NCBI GenBank assembly: GCA_963748315.1
Contig: CAVVIK010000006.1
Location: forward strand, 682,001 to 746,000
Reading direction: 5' to 3'
Length of the DNA: 64,000 nucleotides
DNA from: DASPHG01 sp963748315
Lineage (GTDB): Bacteria > Actinomycetota > Thermoleophilia > Solirubrobacterales > Thermoleophilaceae
The notes beneath the pieces are model-generated. The model was not told the DNA's origin. It saw nothing but the letters and a program-made list of their open reading frames with translations, and ran no database searches. A program made the position numbers and the translations under genes. This document shows, one piece after another, positions 52,276-61,464 of this stretch (positions are counted from its first letter, which is position 1; the number at the start of each line of letters is the position of its first letter).

Positions 52276-53823
52276 CTAGCGAGCACGTACTTCGCGGACG
52301 AAGACGTCGCGGCGACCGCCGCGACGTCTCGCCGTCGAAGTGATCCGGTAGCGGCCGGGAAGCGCGAAGGCATGCGTCACCTGCCGGCCGCGGAGCGGCG
52401 CTGAGCCGTCGCCGAAGCTCCAGGCGCGCCGCGCGGCGCGAGCACCGCGGAACTCGAACCGGCGGTCACCGGTCCGCCTGACCTTGAACGATGCGTTCGC
52501 GGCCGGTTGGGGGCGCTTCGTGCGCGTGCGGATCGCCGTGCCGAAGTCCAGCCAGCCGTTGTAGGGGCCGCGCATCCAGAACAGGTCGTGCTCCCTGCCG
52601 AAGGAGGGGCCGCGCACGGAGACGGGGCGGTAGTTCCCGGCCCGGCTCGCGGTGATCGGCCTCGAGCTCCAGGTCACGCCGCCATCCGGGGTCTGCCAGC
52701 GCTCGATTTGGTAGGCGCTCCCGACCTGACGCGACAGGTAGACGACCGTCGGATCGCGGCTGTCGAGCACGAGCCCGCCGGCGTAGTACGGGTCGCCGCC
52801 CGTGTAGATCGCCGGCCCGGATGCCGTGATCTGGTGGCTTACCCAGGCGATGCCGTTCCAGCGCGCGTAGTGGTAGCGGTGGTCCGTCGCCGATGGGAAC
52901 GTCGCGTAGAGGACGACCGGGCGACCGTCGCGTCCCATGCCGACGTCGTACGCCCACGAGGGCACGCCCGTGGCCGCGCTCGAGTAGATGAGGTCGGCCT
53001 GCGAGGGCCGAACAGGGCCCGCCCGCAGGCGCGCGATCGTGGTTCCGCTCGCGTGCTTCAGCTGCCCGCGCTCATAGGCCATGTAGCGCACGCTCGTCGT
53101 CGTCTCACTCGGGTTGCCTTCGACGAACGCGAACTGAATGCGACGCTTGCCGTTCGACTCGTAGACGACGTAGGGGCGCTGGCCGTTGCCTTCGATCAGC
53201 GTGCGCGCGCGCGACCAGTCGCGACCGCCGCCCCATCTGGACCAGACCGGCTCGAAGCCGCCGCCCCGCCAAAACAGGTAGAGGTGCCGGCGCTCCTTCG
53301 AGAGCCATTGCGGATTCGGGTACGTGTAGCCGTGGTCGCCCCGCGCGTTGGTGGGCACGCGCCGCTCCCGCTTCCAGCCTGTGATGTCCTCGGGCCGGCG
53401 CGTCAGGCGGTAGACCAGGTGCCGGCGGTGGTTGGTCGAGTAGAAGACCAGGAGCCTGCCGTCGGGCCGCGCGATGATCGACGGGTTGTTGTGGTCGTCG
53501 ACCCGCTCGCCGGTGCGGAGCACCGCGCGCGTGCGCACGTGACTGCGGTGGTCGTAGCTCGACACGACGATCTGGCCGCGCGAGTCGAGCCAGCCGACGT
53601 ACGTGCGGCGATGCTTGCCGTCGTAGTTGACCGCGCGCGGTTCGGTGAAGTAGGTCCATGCACCGTCGGGCGAGACCGTCTGCGTTGCCGCGAACACGGA
53701 TGCGGGCGCGAGCAAAGCGGTGAGGATCGCGGGCGCGGCCAGAGGTGCGAGGCGGATCGTGCGCAGGCTAGCGGTCGCTCTCTTGGTCGCCCATACTGGA
53801 TCAATGGGCGTGCGGCCCATCAC
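52276..53823 (-). CDS. Secreted BNR/sialidase-like propeller with C-terminal PKD-like domain
   Basis: A 515-residue exported protein. After a signal peptide (about 20-45), repeated blade segments such as DGRLLVFYST, RRHLYLFWRGGG and GRPVVLYATF form a BNR_4-type propeller (about 50-430). The C-terminus has a PKD motif RAWSFGDGS with VTHAFALPGRYRIT. Such proteins bind or cut polysaccharides. The start (ATG 53823 or 53820) overlaps the divergent PQQ-propeller start (53804) by about 20 bp, so one of the two starts is likely downstream. Confidence 0.8.
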   Translation of the reverse strand: MMGRTPIDPVWATKRATASLRTIRLAPLAAPAILTALLAPASVFAATQTVSPDGAWTYFTEPRAVNYDGKHRRTYVGWLDSRGQIVVSSYDHRSHVRTRAVLRTGERVDDHNNPSIIARPDGRLLVFYSTNHRRHLVYRLTRRPEDITGWKRERRVPTNARGDHGYTYPNPQWLSKERRHLYLFWRGGGFEPVWSRWGGGRDWSRARTLIEGNGQRPYVVYESNGKRRIQFAFVEGNPSETTTSVRYMAYERGQLKHASGTTIARLRAGPVRPSQADLIYSSAATGVPSWAYDVGMGRDGRPVVLYATFPSATDHRYHYARWNGIAWVSHQITASGPAIYTGGDPYYAGGLVLDSRDPTVVYLSRQVGSAYQIERWQTPDGGVTWSSRPITASRAGNYRPVSVRGPSFGREHDLFWMRGPYNGWLDFGTAIRTRTKRPQPAANASFKVRRTGDRRFEFRGARAARRAWSFGDGSAPLRGRQVTHAFALPGRYRITSTARRRGGRRDVFVREVRAR

Positions 53824-55237
53824 GCTGGTGTGCGCAAGCCTTACGGCGCTCCTGCTTGCGGGGCATGGCTGGGCGCATCAAGGCGGCGGCGGCGAGCCCG
53901 TCCATGTGCACGATCCGCTCGAGTTCACTCCGCGGGGCCCTGGGAAGGCGTTCGGAGGAGGCGCTTGGCGCATGTATGGGCGCGACCTCGCGAACTCCCG
54001 CAGCAGCCCGCATGGCCCCGACCCAACACAAGCGCGCGACCTGGTCGGCGCTTGGAGCTTCCGCTCTCCCGACGGTGGTTTCACAGCGACCCCGGTTGTG
54101 GTTCGGCGAACCGTCGTGATTTCGTCGAACGACGGGACGGTGTACGCCCTCGATGCGTCAAACGGCCGGCTCAAGTGGTCACGAGATCTCGTCGTGAACG
54201 AGACGCGAGAGCAGATCTACGCGACGGTGGCAGTGGACAGCGGGCGCGTCTACGTCCCGCGTTCCCGCTTCGGCCGCCCTGCGATCGTCGCGTTACGGCT
54301 CTCGAGCGGCGAGGTCCTCTGGGAGACGGAGCTCGACGAGCAGACCGGTTCAGATCTATTCAGCAGCCCCGTCGTATGGGGGAACGTTCTTTACGTCGGC
54401 GTCGCCGGAGGCTACGGCGAACATTTCGATCCCGATCCACGCATTCGGGGCAGCGTCGTCGCAGTCGACGCGCAAACCGGGGCGCTGCTCTGGAAGAGCT
54501 ACACCGTTCCGGAGGGTTACGACGGCGGGTCGATATGGACCACCGCCGCTATCGATCCTGTCAGGCGCAGGCTCTACTTCGGCAGTGGCAACGCCTACAA
54601 CCCTCCCGCCTGGGACACGACCGATGCGATTCTGTCGTTTGGGGTTGGGGCCGGCCGGCTGCTCGGAGGCTTCCAGGCCACGGCCGAGGACATCTACCAC
54701 CACCACCGTGACAACCCGAGCCGGGACTTGGATTTCGGCTCATCGCCGAACCTCTTCAGGAGCGGGACGGGCCGGCTGCTCGTTGGAGCGCTGCAGAAGT
54801 CACGCATCTATTGGGCGCTCGATGCAAGGACGATGGAACGCGTGTGGAGTCGTCAGACCGGTACGAGCAAGGGCCGCTACTTCCAGGACACGCTTGCTTC
54901 GACGGCGTACGACGGCGAGCGAATCTATGGGCAGAACGACGACGGACAGGTATGGGCGCTCACCCCTTCAGGGCGTCGCGCTTGGGTCACGAAAGCATCG
55001 GGCGAGAGCAACTACAGCCCGGTCGCGGTTGCAAACGGAGTCGTCTACGTAGTTCGTGGCGCGGGCTATCTCGAGGCGAGGCGGGCGTCGACGGGTAGAC
55101 GGCTTGCGCGCGTGCGGCTTGGTAGTCCCAGCTGGGGCGGGGTGTCCGTGGCCGGCGGCTGGGTTTTCGTGGCCACGGGCACGACTGACACGGACGCGGG
55201 CTACGTGGTTGCTTACCGGCCGGCCGGTTCTTCCTGA
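53804..55237 (+). CDS. Secreted PQQ-type beta-propeller protein
   Basis: A 477-residue protein with a signal peptide (about 1-24, CASLTALLLAGHGWA). A first His/Pro-rich segment precedes PQQ-like repeats (VVISSNDGTVYALDASNGRLKW, VYVPRSRFGRPAIVALRLSSGEVLWE, GSVVAVDAQTGALLWKSY). The catalytic acids and calcium ligands of true quinoprotein dehydrogenases are not evident. The codon choice looks slightly more A/T-rich than its neighbours. GTG at 53810 or 53828 would avoid overlap with the BNR gene. Confidence 0.85.
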   Translation: MGVRPITLVCASLTALLLAGHGWAHQGGGGEPVHVHDPLEFTPRGPGKAFGGGAWRMYGRDLANSRSSPHGPDPTQARDLVGAWSFRSPDGGFTATPVVVRRTVVISSNDGTVYALDASNGRLKWSRDLVVNETREQIYATVAVDSGRVYVPRSRFGRPAIVALRLSSGEVLWETELDEQTGSDLFSSPVVWGNVLYVGVAGGYGEHFDPDPRIRGSVVAVDAQTGALLWKSYTVPEGYDGGSIWTTAAIDPVRRRLYFGSGNAYNPPAWDTTDAILSFGVGAGRLLGGFQATAEDIYHHHRDNPSRDLDFGSSPNLFRSGTGRLLVGALQKSRIYWALDARTMERVWSRQTGTSKGRYFQDTLASTAYDGERIYGQNDDGQVWALTPSGRRAWVTKASGESNYSPVAVANGVVYVVRGAGYLEARRASTGRRLARVRLGSPSWGGVSVAGGWVFVATGTTDTDAGYVVAYRPAGSS

Positions 55238-55320
55238 AGGCTGGCCGTTTCTTTCCTGAAATCTCGTGCATTTCTTTGTAGCCCTGCGTCGCTGCAGCCC
55301 AGCTGGACAGGCACTCCCCA

Positions 55321-56826
55321 ATGGGTTCGACCTGGTGGGGGGTCTGCGCTGTGGAGAGGACGAGACGAGCCGAAGGCTTGGGGTGGTTGCTGGTGGTCTT
55401 GATGACGCTGCTGGCATCGTCTGTGCGGCTGGAGGATGCGGCCGCTGCGGAGAAGGGCGTCATGCCAGATCTGACATGGGGGATTCCCGAGTCGGACGTC
55501 GCGCCGACGCAGGCGGCGATAACCGATCTTGGCGCGAAGTGGGTGCGGCTCGAGTTTCGTTGGAACGAGGGCGAGCCGCGACAGGGGTCGTACTCCTCGG
55601 AGACGCTTGACATGTGGGATCAGGCCGTAGCGACGGCGCAGGCCGCCGGCACCAAGATCATCGGGATGGTGCATCGCTCGCCCACCTGGGCGTCGGGGAC
55701 GCGCGACACCTACATGCCGCCCGCTGACCCGGCCGACTACGCGGCCTTCGTGCGCTTCCTGGCGAGCCGCTACCGCGGTGAGGTCGTCGGGTGGGAGATC
55801 TGGAACGAGCAGAACATCTCGCGCTTCTGGCCGAGCGGTCCGAACGCGGCCGAGTACGTCGAGCTTTTGAAGGCCGCCTATCCGGCGGTGAAGGCCGGCG
55901 ACCCGAACGCGAAGGTCATCTTCGGCGGGCTCGCGCAAAGCGACTACTACTACGTCACCCAGGCCTACCAGGCGGGTGCGAAGGGCTACTTCGACGTGAT
56001 GGCGACGCACCCGTATCCGGACCGGTTCGCGCCCAACACCGTTTGGTACAACGGCACGATGCCCGCCATCAAGACGTTCCTCGCCTACCGCGAGGTCCGG
56101 CGGCGGATGCTTGGCAACGGCGACGACAAGCCGATCTGGTTCACCGAGATGGGCTGGTCGACCTGCACCACCGACCCGAAGTGCGTCACACCCGCACAGC
56201 AGGCGGACTTCTTGACGCGCGCCTATTGCATGCTCGAACGGGACCCGTACGTGCAGGTGGCGACTTGGTACAACCTGCGCAACAACCACTGGGACAACGA
56301 CGCCGACCGCTGGGAGACCCAGCTCGGGCTGATGATGACGACGTTCGAGCCCAAGCCCTCCTACAACGCGTTCAAGAACTACGGCGCGACGGCCTGCCCG
56401 GAGATCAACGTGCCCCCCGACCAGCTGGCGCCGCCGGCGGACCCGGAGCCCAGCGAGCCGGACGAGCCCGTTGTCGCCGAGGACACGGAAGCGACGGTTG
56501 CGTCGGCGCAGCGCACCAACTATCGGGTCAGGGTGCGGATCGTGCGCCCTGACCGCTCGCGCGCCCGGCGCCGCGCCCACTTCGCGGTAAGGGTCGTTGG
56601 CCGCGTGAGGGGAGCCGACCACGGCCGCGTGGTTGTCCGCCTCGGGCGTCGTAACGAGCACGGGAAGTGGCGGCGCAAGCGGCGATTCCGCACCCATGTC
56701 GGCGAGAACGGCCGCTTCACCCGGCGCGTCAGGAGACTCGCTCGGGGACGGTGGCGCGTGCGCGCCGTCTATCGCGTCAGGGGCGCGCGTGACCCACGGT
56801 CACAGCTCGTCCGCTTCAGGGGCTGA
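55321..56826 (+). CDS. Secreted clan-A glycoside hydrolase with basic C-terminal domain
   Basis: A 501-residue exported protein. A signal-anchor (about 20-43) leads to a TIM-barrel hydrolase with acid/base Glu in GWEIWNEQN (about 55791-55817) and nucleophile Glu in WFTEMGWST (about 56137-56163), the pattern of GH39/GH5-like enzymes. After an acidic-Pro linker (about 367-385) the last 110 residues are a beta-like domain with about one third Arg, Lys or His, such as RPDRSRARRRAHFAVRVVG. This may bind cell wall polymers or DNA. ATG 55321 is uncertain; other starts before the signal-anchor are possible. Confidence 0.85.
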   Translation: MGSTWWGVCAVERTRRAEGLGWLLVVLMTLLASSVRLEDAAAAEKGVMPDLTWGIPESDVAPTQAAITDLGAKWVRLEFRWNEGEPRQGSYSSETLDMWDQAVATAQAAGTKIIGMVHRSPTWASGTRDTYMPPADPADYAAFVRFLASRYRGEVVGWEIWNEQNISRFWPSGPNAAEYVELLKAAYPAVKAGDPNAKVIFGGLAQSDYYYVTQAYQAGAKGYFDVMATHPYPDRFAPNTVWYNGTMPAIKTFLAYREVRRRMLGNGDDKPIWFTEMGWSTCTTDPKCVTPAQQADFLTRAYCMLERDPYVQVATWYNLRNNHWDNDADRWETQLGLMMTTFEPKPSYNAFKNYGATACPEINVPPDQLAPPADPEPSEPDEPVVAEDTEATVASAQRTNYRVRVRIVRPDRSRARRRAHFAVRVVGRVRGADHGRVVVRLGRRNEHGKWRRKRRFRTHVGENGRFTRRVRRLARGRWRVRAVYRVRGARDPRSQLVRFRG

Positions 56827-56859
56827 GCAGCCCCGAGGGCCAGATGGGCGCGGCTGGGC

Positions 56860-57933
56860 CTACTGTTGGCCGAGCTCCGCGAACCATTCGTCCCGGAACT
56901 CCGACAGTCCGTCGAGGCTGACGCCGGCGCAGACGAGCGTGCGCGATGCGGTCACTGCCCTCAGCGCATCGGTCTGTTCGGGGTCGGGCGCGGCGACGAC
57001 GTACTGGCGGCTTTCGGAAGCGAGGACGAGCCGTTCGAGTGCCCGCAGGTCGCTCACCCCGAGGTCGGGCCGGTAGCGAACGATGACGTACCCATCGCCT
57101 ATGACGTGCGTGAAGTCCTCGTCCGGCGCGTCGTCTGTCGGGCCGTAGAACTGTCTCTCAGGGTGACCGCCGCCGGCACCGGCGGGTGGGGTCGTCTGCT
57201 CGACCGTGCAGGCGCCGCCCGCGAGCTCCTCCGTGTCCGAGCTTGAGTCCTCGGCGGCGGAGAACGAGATGACGGCGGCTGCGACGAGCCCGGAGACGGC
57301 GATGGAGAAGTAGCCGTAGCGGCGCAGTTCCTCCTCGCGGTTGCGGACGTCCTGGCTGTAGCGCACCAGGAGTGTGCCGATGCCGACGATGACCGCGAGC
57401 GCGACGAGCTGTCCGAGCTCGACGCCGACGTTGAAGAGGAGGACTCGCCCGACGAGGCCGCTGTCGGGGAGCCCGAGGTCTTGGAGGCGGGTTGAGAGGC
57501 CGAGGCCGTGGACGAGCCCGAAGGCGAAGACGATGCTGCCGAAGACTCGGAAGCTCGCAGGGCGGCCGAGGAAGCCCTGGACGCCGACGTAGACGAGGCT
57601 GAGCGCGATGACGACGTCGACGACGGTGGCGTCGAGCTGCCACTCCGCGAGCGTCGCTACGAGCAAGGTCAGCGAGTGTCCGGCGACGAAGAGCGAGATG
57701 AGCTTCGCGGCGGTCCGCAGGCTGCCGGCAATGAGAACCACGCCCGTGATGAAGAGGAGGTGGTCCCAGCCGCCGACCATGTGCGCGAAACCGAGCGTCA
57801 AGTACTCGATGACGGGCCGGTTCGGGTCCTCTGATCCGAACAGGGCGTGGGCGCTCGCAGTCGCCGGCAAGGCCAGCGTCAGCAGCAGGGCGACGGGGAA
57901 CAGCCGCGAGATGACGTGTGCAGACTTGCTCAT
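56860..57933 (-). CDS. HupE/UreJ_2-type membrane protein fused to a DUF3105-like domain
   Basis: A 357-residue fusion. After a signal-type N-terminus comes a HupE/UreJ_2 core: HALFGSEDPNRPVIEYLTLGFAHMVGGWDHLLFITGVVLI, with His residues in helices (GFAHMVGGWDH, AGHSLTLL, VHGLGLS) as in metal carriers. After about helix 7 a soluble part (about 245-357) contains ACTVEQTTPPAGAGGGHPERQFYG, FTHVIGDGYVIVRYRPD, which resembles DUF3105. HupE proteins move nickel or cobalt. The fusion is unusual to me. ATG 57933 is 22 bp from the divergent ArsR gene, so metal-controlled expression is likely. Confidence 0.85.
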   Translation of the reverse strand: MSKSAHVISRLFPVALLLTLALPATASAHALFGSEDPNRPVIEYLTLGFAHMVGGWDHLLFITGVVLIAGSLRTAAKLISLFVAGHSLTLLVATLAEWQLDATVVDVVIALSLVYVGVQGFLGRPASFRVFGSIVFAFGLVHGLGLSTRLQDLGLPDSGLVGRVLLFNVGVELGQLVALAVIVGIGTLLVRYSQDVRNREEELRRYGYFSIAVSGLVAAAVISFSAAEDSSSDTEELAGGACTVEQTTPPAGAGGGHPERQFYGPTDDAPDEDFTHVIGDGYVIVRYRPDLGVSDLRALERLVLASESRQYVVAAPDPEQTDALRAVTASRTLVCAGVSLDGLSEFRDEWFAELGQQ

Positions 57934-57955
57934 ACGTTCTATTCTGAGCGGGAGT

Positions 57956-58335
57956 ATGCCGCACCCTTCCGAGCACGCCCCCGCTTCCCGTGAGCTCGGC
58001 CCCGACGAGGCCGAGGACCTCGCGGAGACGCTGAAGGCGCTCGGCGTCGCCCAGCCGACTGCGCATCCTCGCCGAGCTCGCGCGGCGGCGCCCGCACGGT
58101 CGAGGCGCTCGCCGCCGCGGCCGCGCTCAGCCCGAGCGCAACCTCGCACAACCTCCGCATCCTGCGGAGCCTCCGTCTCGTGCGCACCCGCCGCGAGGGT
58201 CGGCACGCGCTCTACGAGCTCCACGACCACCACGTCCGCGAGCTCCTCGCGGCCGTCCGCCATCACCACGAGCACGTGAACCCACCCGCGCCGACCCCGC
58301 TTCCGAAGACGAAGAAAAAGTCTGCCCGGCGATGA
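57956..58335 (+). pseudogene. ArsR/SmtB-family metal regulator, two frameshifts
   Basis: About 126 residues after repair: EDLAETLKALGVA, then SRLRILAELA (shift near 58057), then GGARTVEALAAAAALSPSATSHNLRILRSLRLVRTRREGRHALYELHDHHVRELL (shift near 58085). This is a clear ArsR winged helix with recognition helix SPSATSHNLRIL. The C-terminal part has HDHHVRELLAAVRHHHEH, a His cluster like the alpha-5 metal site of SmtB/CzrA. The stop overlaps the CDF transporter start (ATGA). The regulator, the transporter and the divergent HupE gene form a logical metal-response set. Confidence 0.8.
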
Positions 58336-58973
58336 GCGCCCACGCCCACGCGGCGGGTCACAGCCACGGCCTCGTCCACGACTCCGTCAAACGCTCGCGC
58401 GAAGGCCTGCGGGCGGTTGGGCTCGCGCTCCTCATCCTCGCCCTGACCGCAGCCGCTCAGGCCGCTGTATTCATCGCTACGGGCTCCGTCGCGCTCCTTG
58501 CCGACCTCATCCACAACGCGGGCGACGCTGCAACCGCACTGCCGCTCGGCGCTGCGTTCCTCCTGCGGTCGGAGCGCGCGGAACGATGGGCAGGCTTCGC
58601 TGTCGTTGTCGCGATCTTCTTCTCCGCCTGTGTCGCCGGATACGAGGCGGTCGACCGGCTACTGAATCCCGACGCACCGGAGAAGCTCGGCGCGCTGGCC
58701 GCGGCCGGGATCGTCGGCTTCGTCGGAAACTGGATCGCCGCAGTCGTGCGCTCGCGCGCCGGCCGGAGGATCGACAGCCCGGCGCTGATCGCCGACGGCG
58801 ACCACGCACGCGCCGACGCGCTGGTCAGCCTCGGTGTCGTCGCGAGCGCCGGCGCGGTGGCGATCGGCCTCGACCTCGCCGACCCGCTGATCGCGCTCGC
58901 AATCACGCTGTTGATCCTGCGGATTACGTGGGAGTCCTTCGGGACCGTGCGCGGGGGCGGACACACGCACTAA
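58332..58973 (+). CDS. Cation diffusion facilitator (CDF) family transporter
   Basis: A 213-residue CDF protein of the short type. The His-rich N-terminus is HAHAAGHSHGLVHDS. The core has ALLADLIHNAGDAATALPLG in helix 2 with the Asp and His metal site, and ADGDHARADALVSLGVV in helix 5. The end is GGGHTH. The cytoplasmic C-terminal domain of larger CDFs is absent, which is known for short members. It likely exports zinc, cobalt or a similar ion under the upstream ArsR regulator. Confidence 0.9.
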   Translation: MSAHAHAAGHSHGLVHDSVKRSREGLRAVGLALLILALTAAAQAAVFIATGSVALLADLIHNAGDAATALPLGAAFLLRSERAERWAGFAVVVAIFFSACVAGYEAVDRLLNPDAPEKLGALAAAGIVGFVGNWIAAVVRSRAGRRIDSPALIADGDHARADALVSLGVVASAGAVAIGLDLADPLIALAITLLILRITWESFGTVRGGGHTH

Positions 58974-59010
58974 GCAGGAGGTTGCTCTCTGTGCCCGTAT
59001 CCCAGCGGCA

Positions 59011-60186
59011 GTGGGCTTGCTCCTGCACACCCCGGTCGGCCGCGCGGTGGTGGCCGGGGTCGCTGCGCTCGCGATCGGAACAGCCGCCGGATTAGCGATC
59101 CTCTGGCCCAGCGGCGACACCGCTGAGCTCAGCGACGTATTCGGGCAGAAGACCGAAAGCGCCGAAATCGTCGATGTCGCAGCGGCCGAGTGCCGGAATC
59201 CGGCGGTCAGCGACTGCGAGGAGCTCACGCTCGAGCTGCGAAGCGGTCCTGACACGGACGATCGCAGCACGATCATCTCCGGCGACAGCGGCCCGGCGCC
59301 GGACCTGGGGGTTGGCGATCGCGTGCGCGTCACCAAGAACGAAGTACCGCCGGGGAGTGGCCCAAGCGCGGAGGCATACGCGCTGTCGGAGGTCGAGCGA
59401 CAGACCCCGATGTTGTGGCTCCTGCTCCTCTTCTCGCTGCTGGTCGTCGTCTTCGGGAGACTGCGCGGCGCGCTCGCGCTGATTGGTCTCGGCGTCAGCC
59501 TGCTGGTCGTCGCCAAATTCATCGTGCCCGCGATTCTGGAGGGTGAAGCGCCGCTTGCGGTCGCGATAGTCGGCGCAGTGGCGGTGATGCTCGCCACGAT
59601 CACGCTCGCCCATGGCGTCAACGCGAAGAGCCTCGCCGCGATCCTCGGAACGGCAGGCAGCCTTGTGCTGACAGTCATGCTCGCGCTGCTCTTCACCGAG
59701 CTCACGAAGCTGACCGGTCTCAGCTCCGAGGAGGCAACGCTCCTCCAGGCCAGCGGCACAGACGTTTCGCTCGAAGGCCTTGTTCTGGCCGGGATGGTGA
59801 TCGGGGCGCTGGGCGTGCTCGACGACGTGACGGTCAGCCAAGCCTCGACCGTGATGGCACTCCGACGAGCCAACCCCACGCACGGGGCGCTCGAGATCTA
59901 TCGCGGGGCGATCGAGGTCGGCCGGGACCACGTCGCGGCCACCGTCAACACGCTCGTGCTCGCGTATGTCGGCGCGTCGCTTCCGATCCTGCTGATCTTC
60001 GGCGTCGGCGACGTCGCGTTCCTGGACGCGATCAACCGCGAGGCCGTCGCGGAACAGGTAGTCGCGATGCTCGTCGGATCGATCGGCCTCATCGCTGCCG
60101 TGCCGCTCACCACCGGCCTCGCAGCCGTCTTAGCGACCCGTATGCCGACGGCGGCACTGACCGGCGAGCACGCGCACGCCCACTGA
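59011..60186 (+). CDS. YibE/F-like multipass membrane protein
   Basis: A 391-residue YibE/F family protein: an N-terminal helix (about 11-31), an extracytoplasmic beta domain (about 35-130) and about eight helices with GVLDDVTVSQASTVMALRRANP, the family signature. Function unknown. GTG 59011 is the start in this frame but has no ribosome site. GTG 58991 has AGGAGGT upstream (58976-58982) but reads in another frame for the first 20 bases; a single base missing near 59010 would join MPVSQRQ to the protein. It follows the CDF gene closely. Confidence 0.85.
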   Translation: MGLLLHTPVGRAVVAGVAALAIGTAAGLAILWPSGDTAELSDVFGQKTESAEIVDVAAAECRNPAVSDCEELTLELRSGPDTDDRSTIISGDSGPAPDLGVGDRVRVTKNEVPPGSGPSAEAYALSEVERQTPMLWLLLLFSLLVVVFGRLRGALALIGLGVSLLVVAKFIVPAILEGEAPLAVAIVGAVAVMLATITLAHGVNAKSLAAILGTAGSLVLTVMLALLFTELTKLTGLSSEEATLLQASGTDVSLEGLVLAGMVIGALGVLDDVTVSQASTVMALRRANPTHGALEIYRGAIEVGRDHVAATVNTLVLAYVGASLPILLIFGVGDVAFLDAINREAVAEQVVAMLVGSIGLIAAVPLTTGLAAVLATRMPTAALTGEHAHAH

Positions 60187-60190
60187 TCGC

Positions 60191-61363
60191 CTACAGGACG
60201 GTCAGTTGAAGCGCGGCGCCGATCAGCCCGCACCCGAGGACGACGAATAGCACCGTCAGTTTCGCCTGGAAGCGGTATAGGACGGCGAACGCGCCGGCCG
60301 CGAGGATCGCGGCGGGCACATCGACGATGCTCTCCTCGAGAATCTCAACGGTGACGGCGGCGATCAGCCCGATCACACCGGCGGCGACGCCGAGAAGGAA
60401 CGGGCGGATCCGCGGGTTCTCGGCCACGCTGACGAGCCAGCGGTGGAAGAAGATCGGGAATACGAATGCCGGCAGAAAGATGCCGAAGGTCATCGCCAAG
60501 CCGCCGCTGAGGCCTCCGGCGAGGTAGCCGACGAAGGTCGAGAAGATGATCATCGGGGCCGGCAGGATTCCGCCGAGCGCGAGCCCGTCGAGGAACTCGG
60601 CGTTCGTCAACCAGCCCTGCGAGTCGACTGCGGTGTCTTGGAGGAAGGGGACGACGGTGTAGGCGCCGCCGAAGGTGAGCAGCCCCGCCTTGAGGCCCTC
60701 GAAAAATATCTCGGCCGTCAGCGACACCGTTACCGCTCCGACGACGAGGGCGACCGCAGTGAAGGGTGCGATCGAGAAGGAAGCGGCCGTGCCCTTTCGC
60801 GTGCCCGCGCTCGTCCATAGCTCGTAGGCGAGGCCCGCTACGAGCAGGACTAGGACGAAGCTGAGCTCGAGTCCGATCGTGAGCGCGAAGCTCGCGATGG
60901 CGATGATTGCGAGCGGCACGTCGTTGATGAACTTCCGCCCGAGACGGACGATCGCCATCGCGACCAGCGCGCCGACCGCCGCCTTCAATCCGTAGAAGAG
61001 CTCCTCGAACCGCTCATCCAAGCCTGCCTGGACGTACAGGATGGACATGCCGAGCATCAGCAGGAAGCCCGGCAGCATGAATCCGAGGCCGGCGACGAAA
61101 CCGCCGAGCTTTCCGCCACGCAGCCGGCCGAAGTACACGCAAAGCTCGTGCGCCTCGGGTCCCGGGAGCACCTGGTAGACGGCGAGCGTCTTCTTGAACG
61201 TGTCCTGGGAGACCCATTGCTCCTCGTCGACGCACTCTTTCGAGATCATCGTGATCTGCGCAGCGGGCCCACCCCACGCAAGTGCGCCGAACTTCAGAAA
61301 GCGCAGGAACAGACTGCTGAGCGAGTCCTGCCGGTCCGATCCGTGCTCGGTTCTTGTGGGCAA
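60191..61363 (-). CDS. chrA: Chromate transporter (CHR family, two-domain)
   Basis: A 390-residue long-chain CHR protein. Both halves carry the family signatures: FLKFGALAWGGPAAQI (22-37) and LPGPEAHELCVYFG (about 66-79) in the first, and GLKAGLLTFGGAYTVVPFL with GGILPAPMIIFSTFVG in the second. It should export chromate or a related oxyanion by proton exchange. It converges on the YibE/F gene with 4 bp between stops, and is divergent from the metal operon at 61635. No chrB regulator is in view. Confidence 0.94.
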   Translation of the reverse strand: MPTRTEHGSDRQDSLSSLFLRFLKFGALAWGGPAAQITMISKECVDEEQWVSQDTFKKTLAVYQVLPGPEAHELCVYFGRLRGGKLGGFVAGLGFMLPGFLLMLGMSILYVQAGLDERFEELFYGLKAAVGALVAMAIVRLGRKFINDVPLAIIAIASFALTIGLELSFVLVLLVAGLAYELWTSAGTRKGTAASFSIAPFTAVALVVGAVTVSLTAEIFFEGLKAGLLTFGGAYTVVPFLQDTAVDSQGWLTNAEFLDGLALGGILPAPMIIFSTFVGYLAGGLSGGLAMTFGIFLPAFVFPIFFHRWLVSVAENPRIRPFLLGVAAGVIGLIAAVTVEILEESIVDVPAAILAAGAFAVLYRFQAKLTVLFVVLGCGLIGAALQLTVL

Positions 61364-61439
61364 GACGGCTCATGCGAGCGGCGCAGCCTGCCAGGTGTGC
61401 GGGACTCCCGCCGCGTGCACCATCCGGCGGCGGCTATTC

Positions 61440-61464
61440 GGGCACCAGCAGGCGGCTGGTGCCC
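61440..61464. promoter_or_regulatory. Stem-loop in the chrA / metal-operon intergenic gap
   Basis: GGGCACCAG and CTGGTGCCC form a perfect 9-bp inverted repeat around a 7-nt loop. The 271-bp gap between chrA (start 61363) and the metal-operon peptide (start 61635) contains no credible gene. The element has no T run and may be a leader structure or an operator. Confidence 0.45.

Noticed and set aside
58991..59095. Separate short gene starting at GTG 58991 with a strong ribosome site
   Set aside because: Its product turns into Arg-rich shadow at once. It is better read as the true start of the YibE/F gene with a base missing near 59010.
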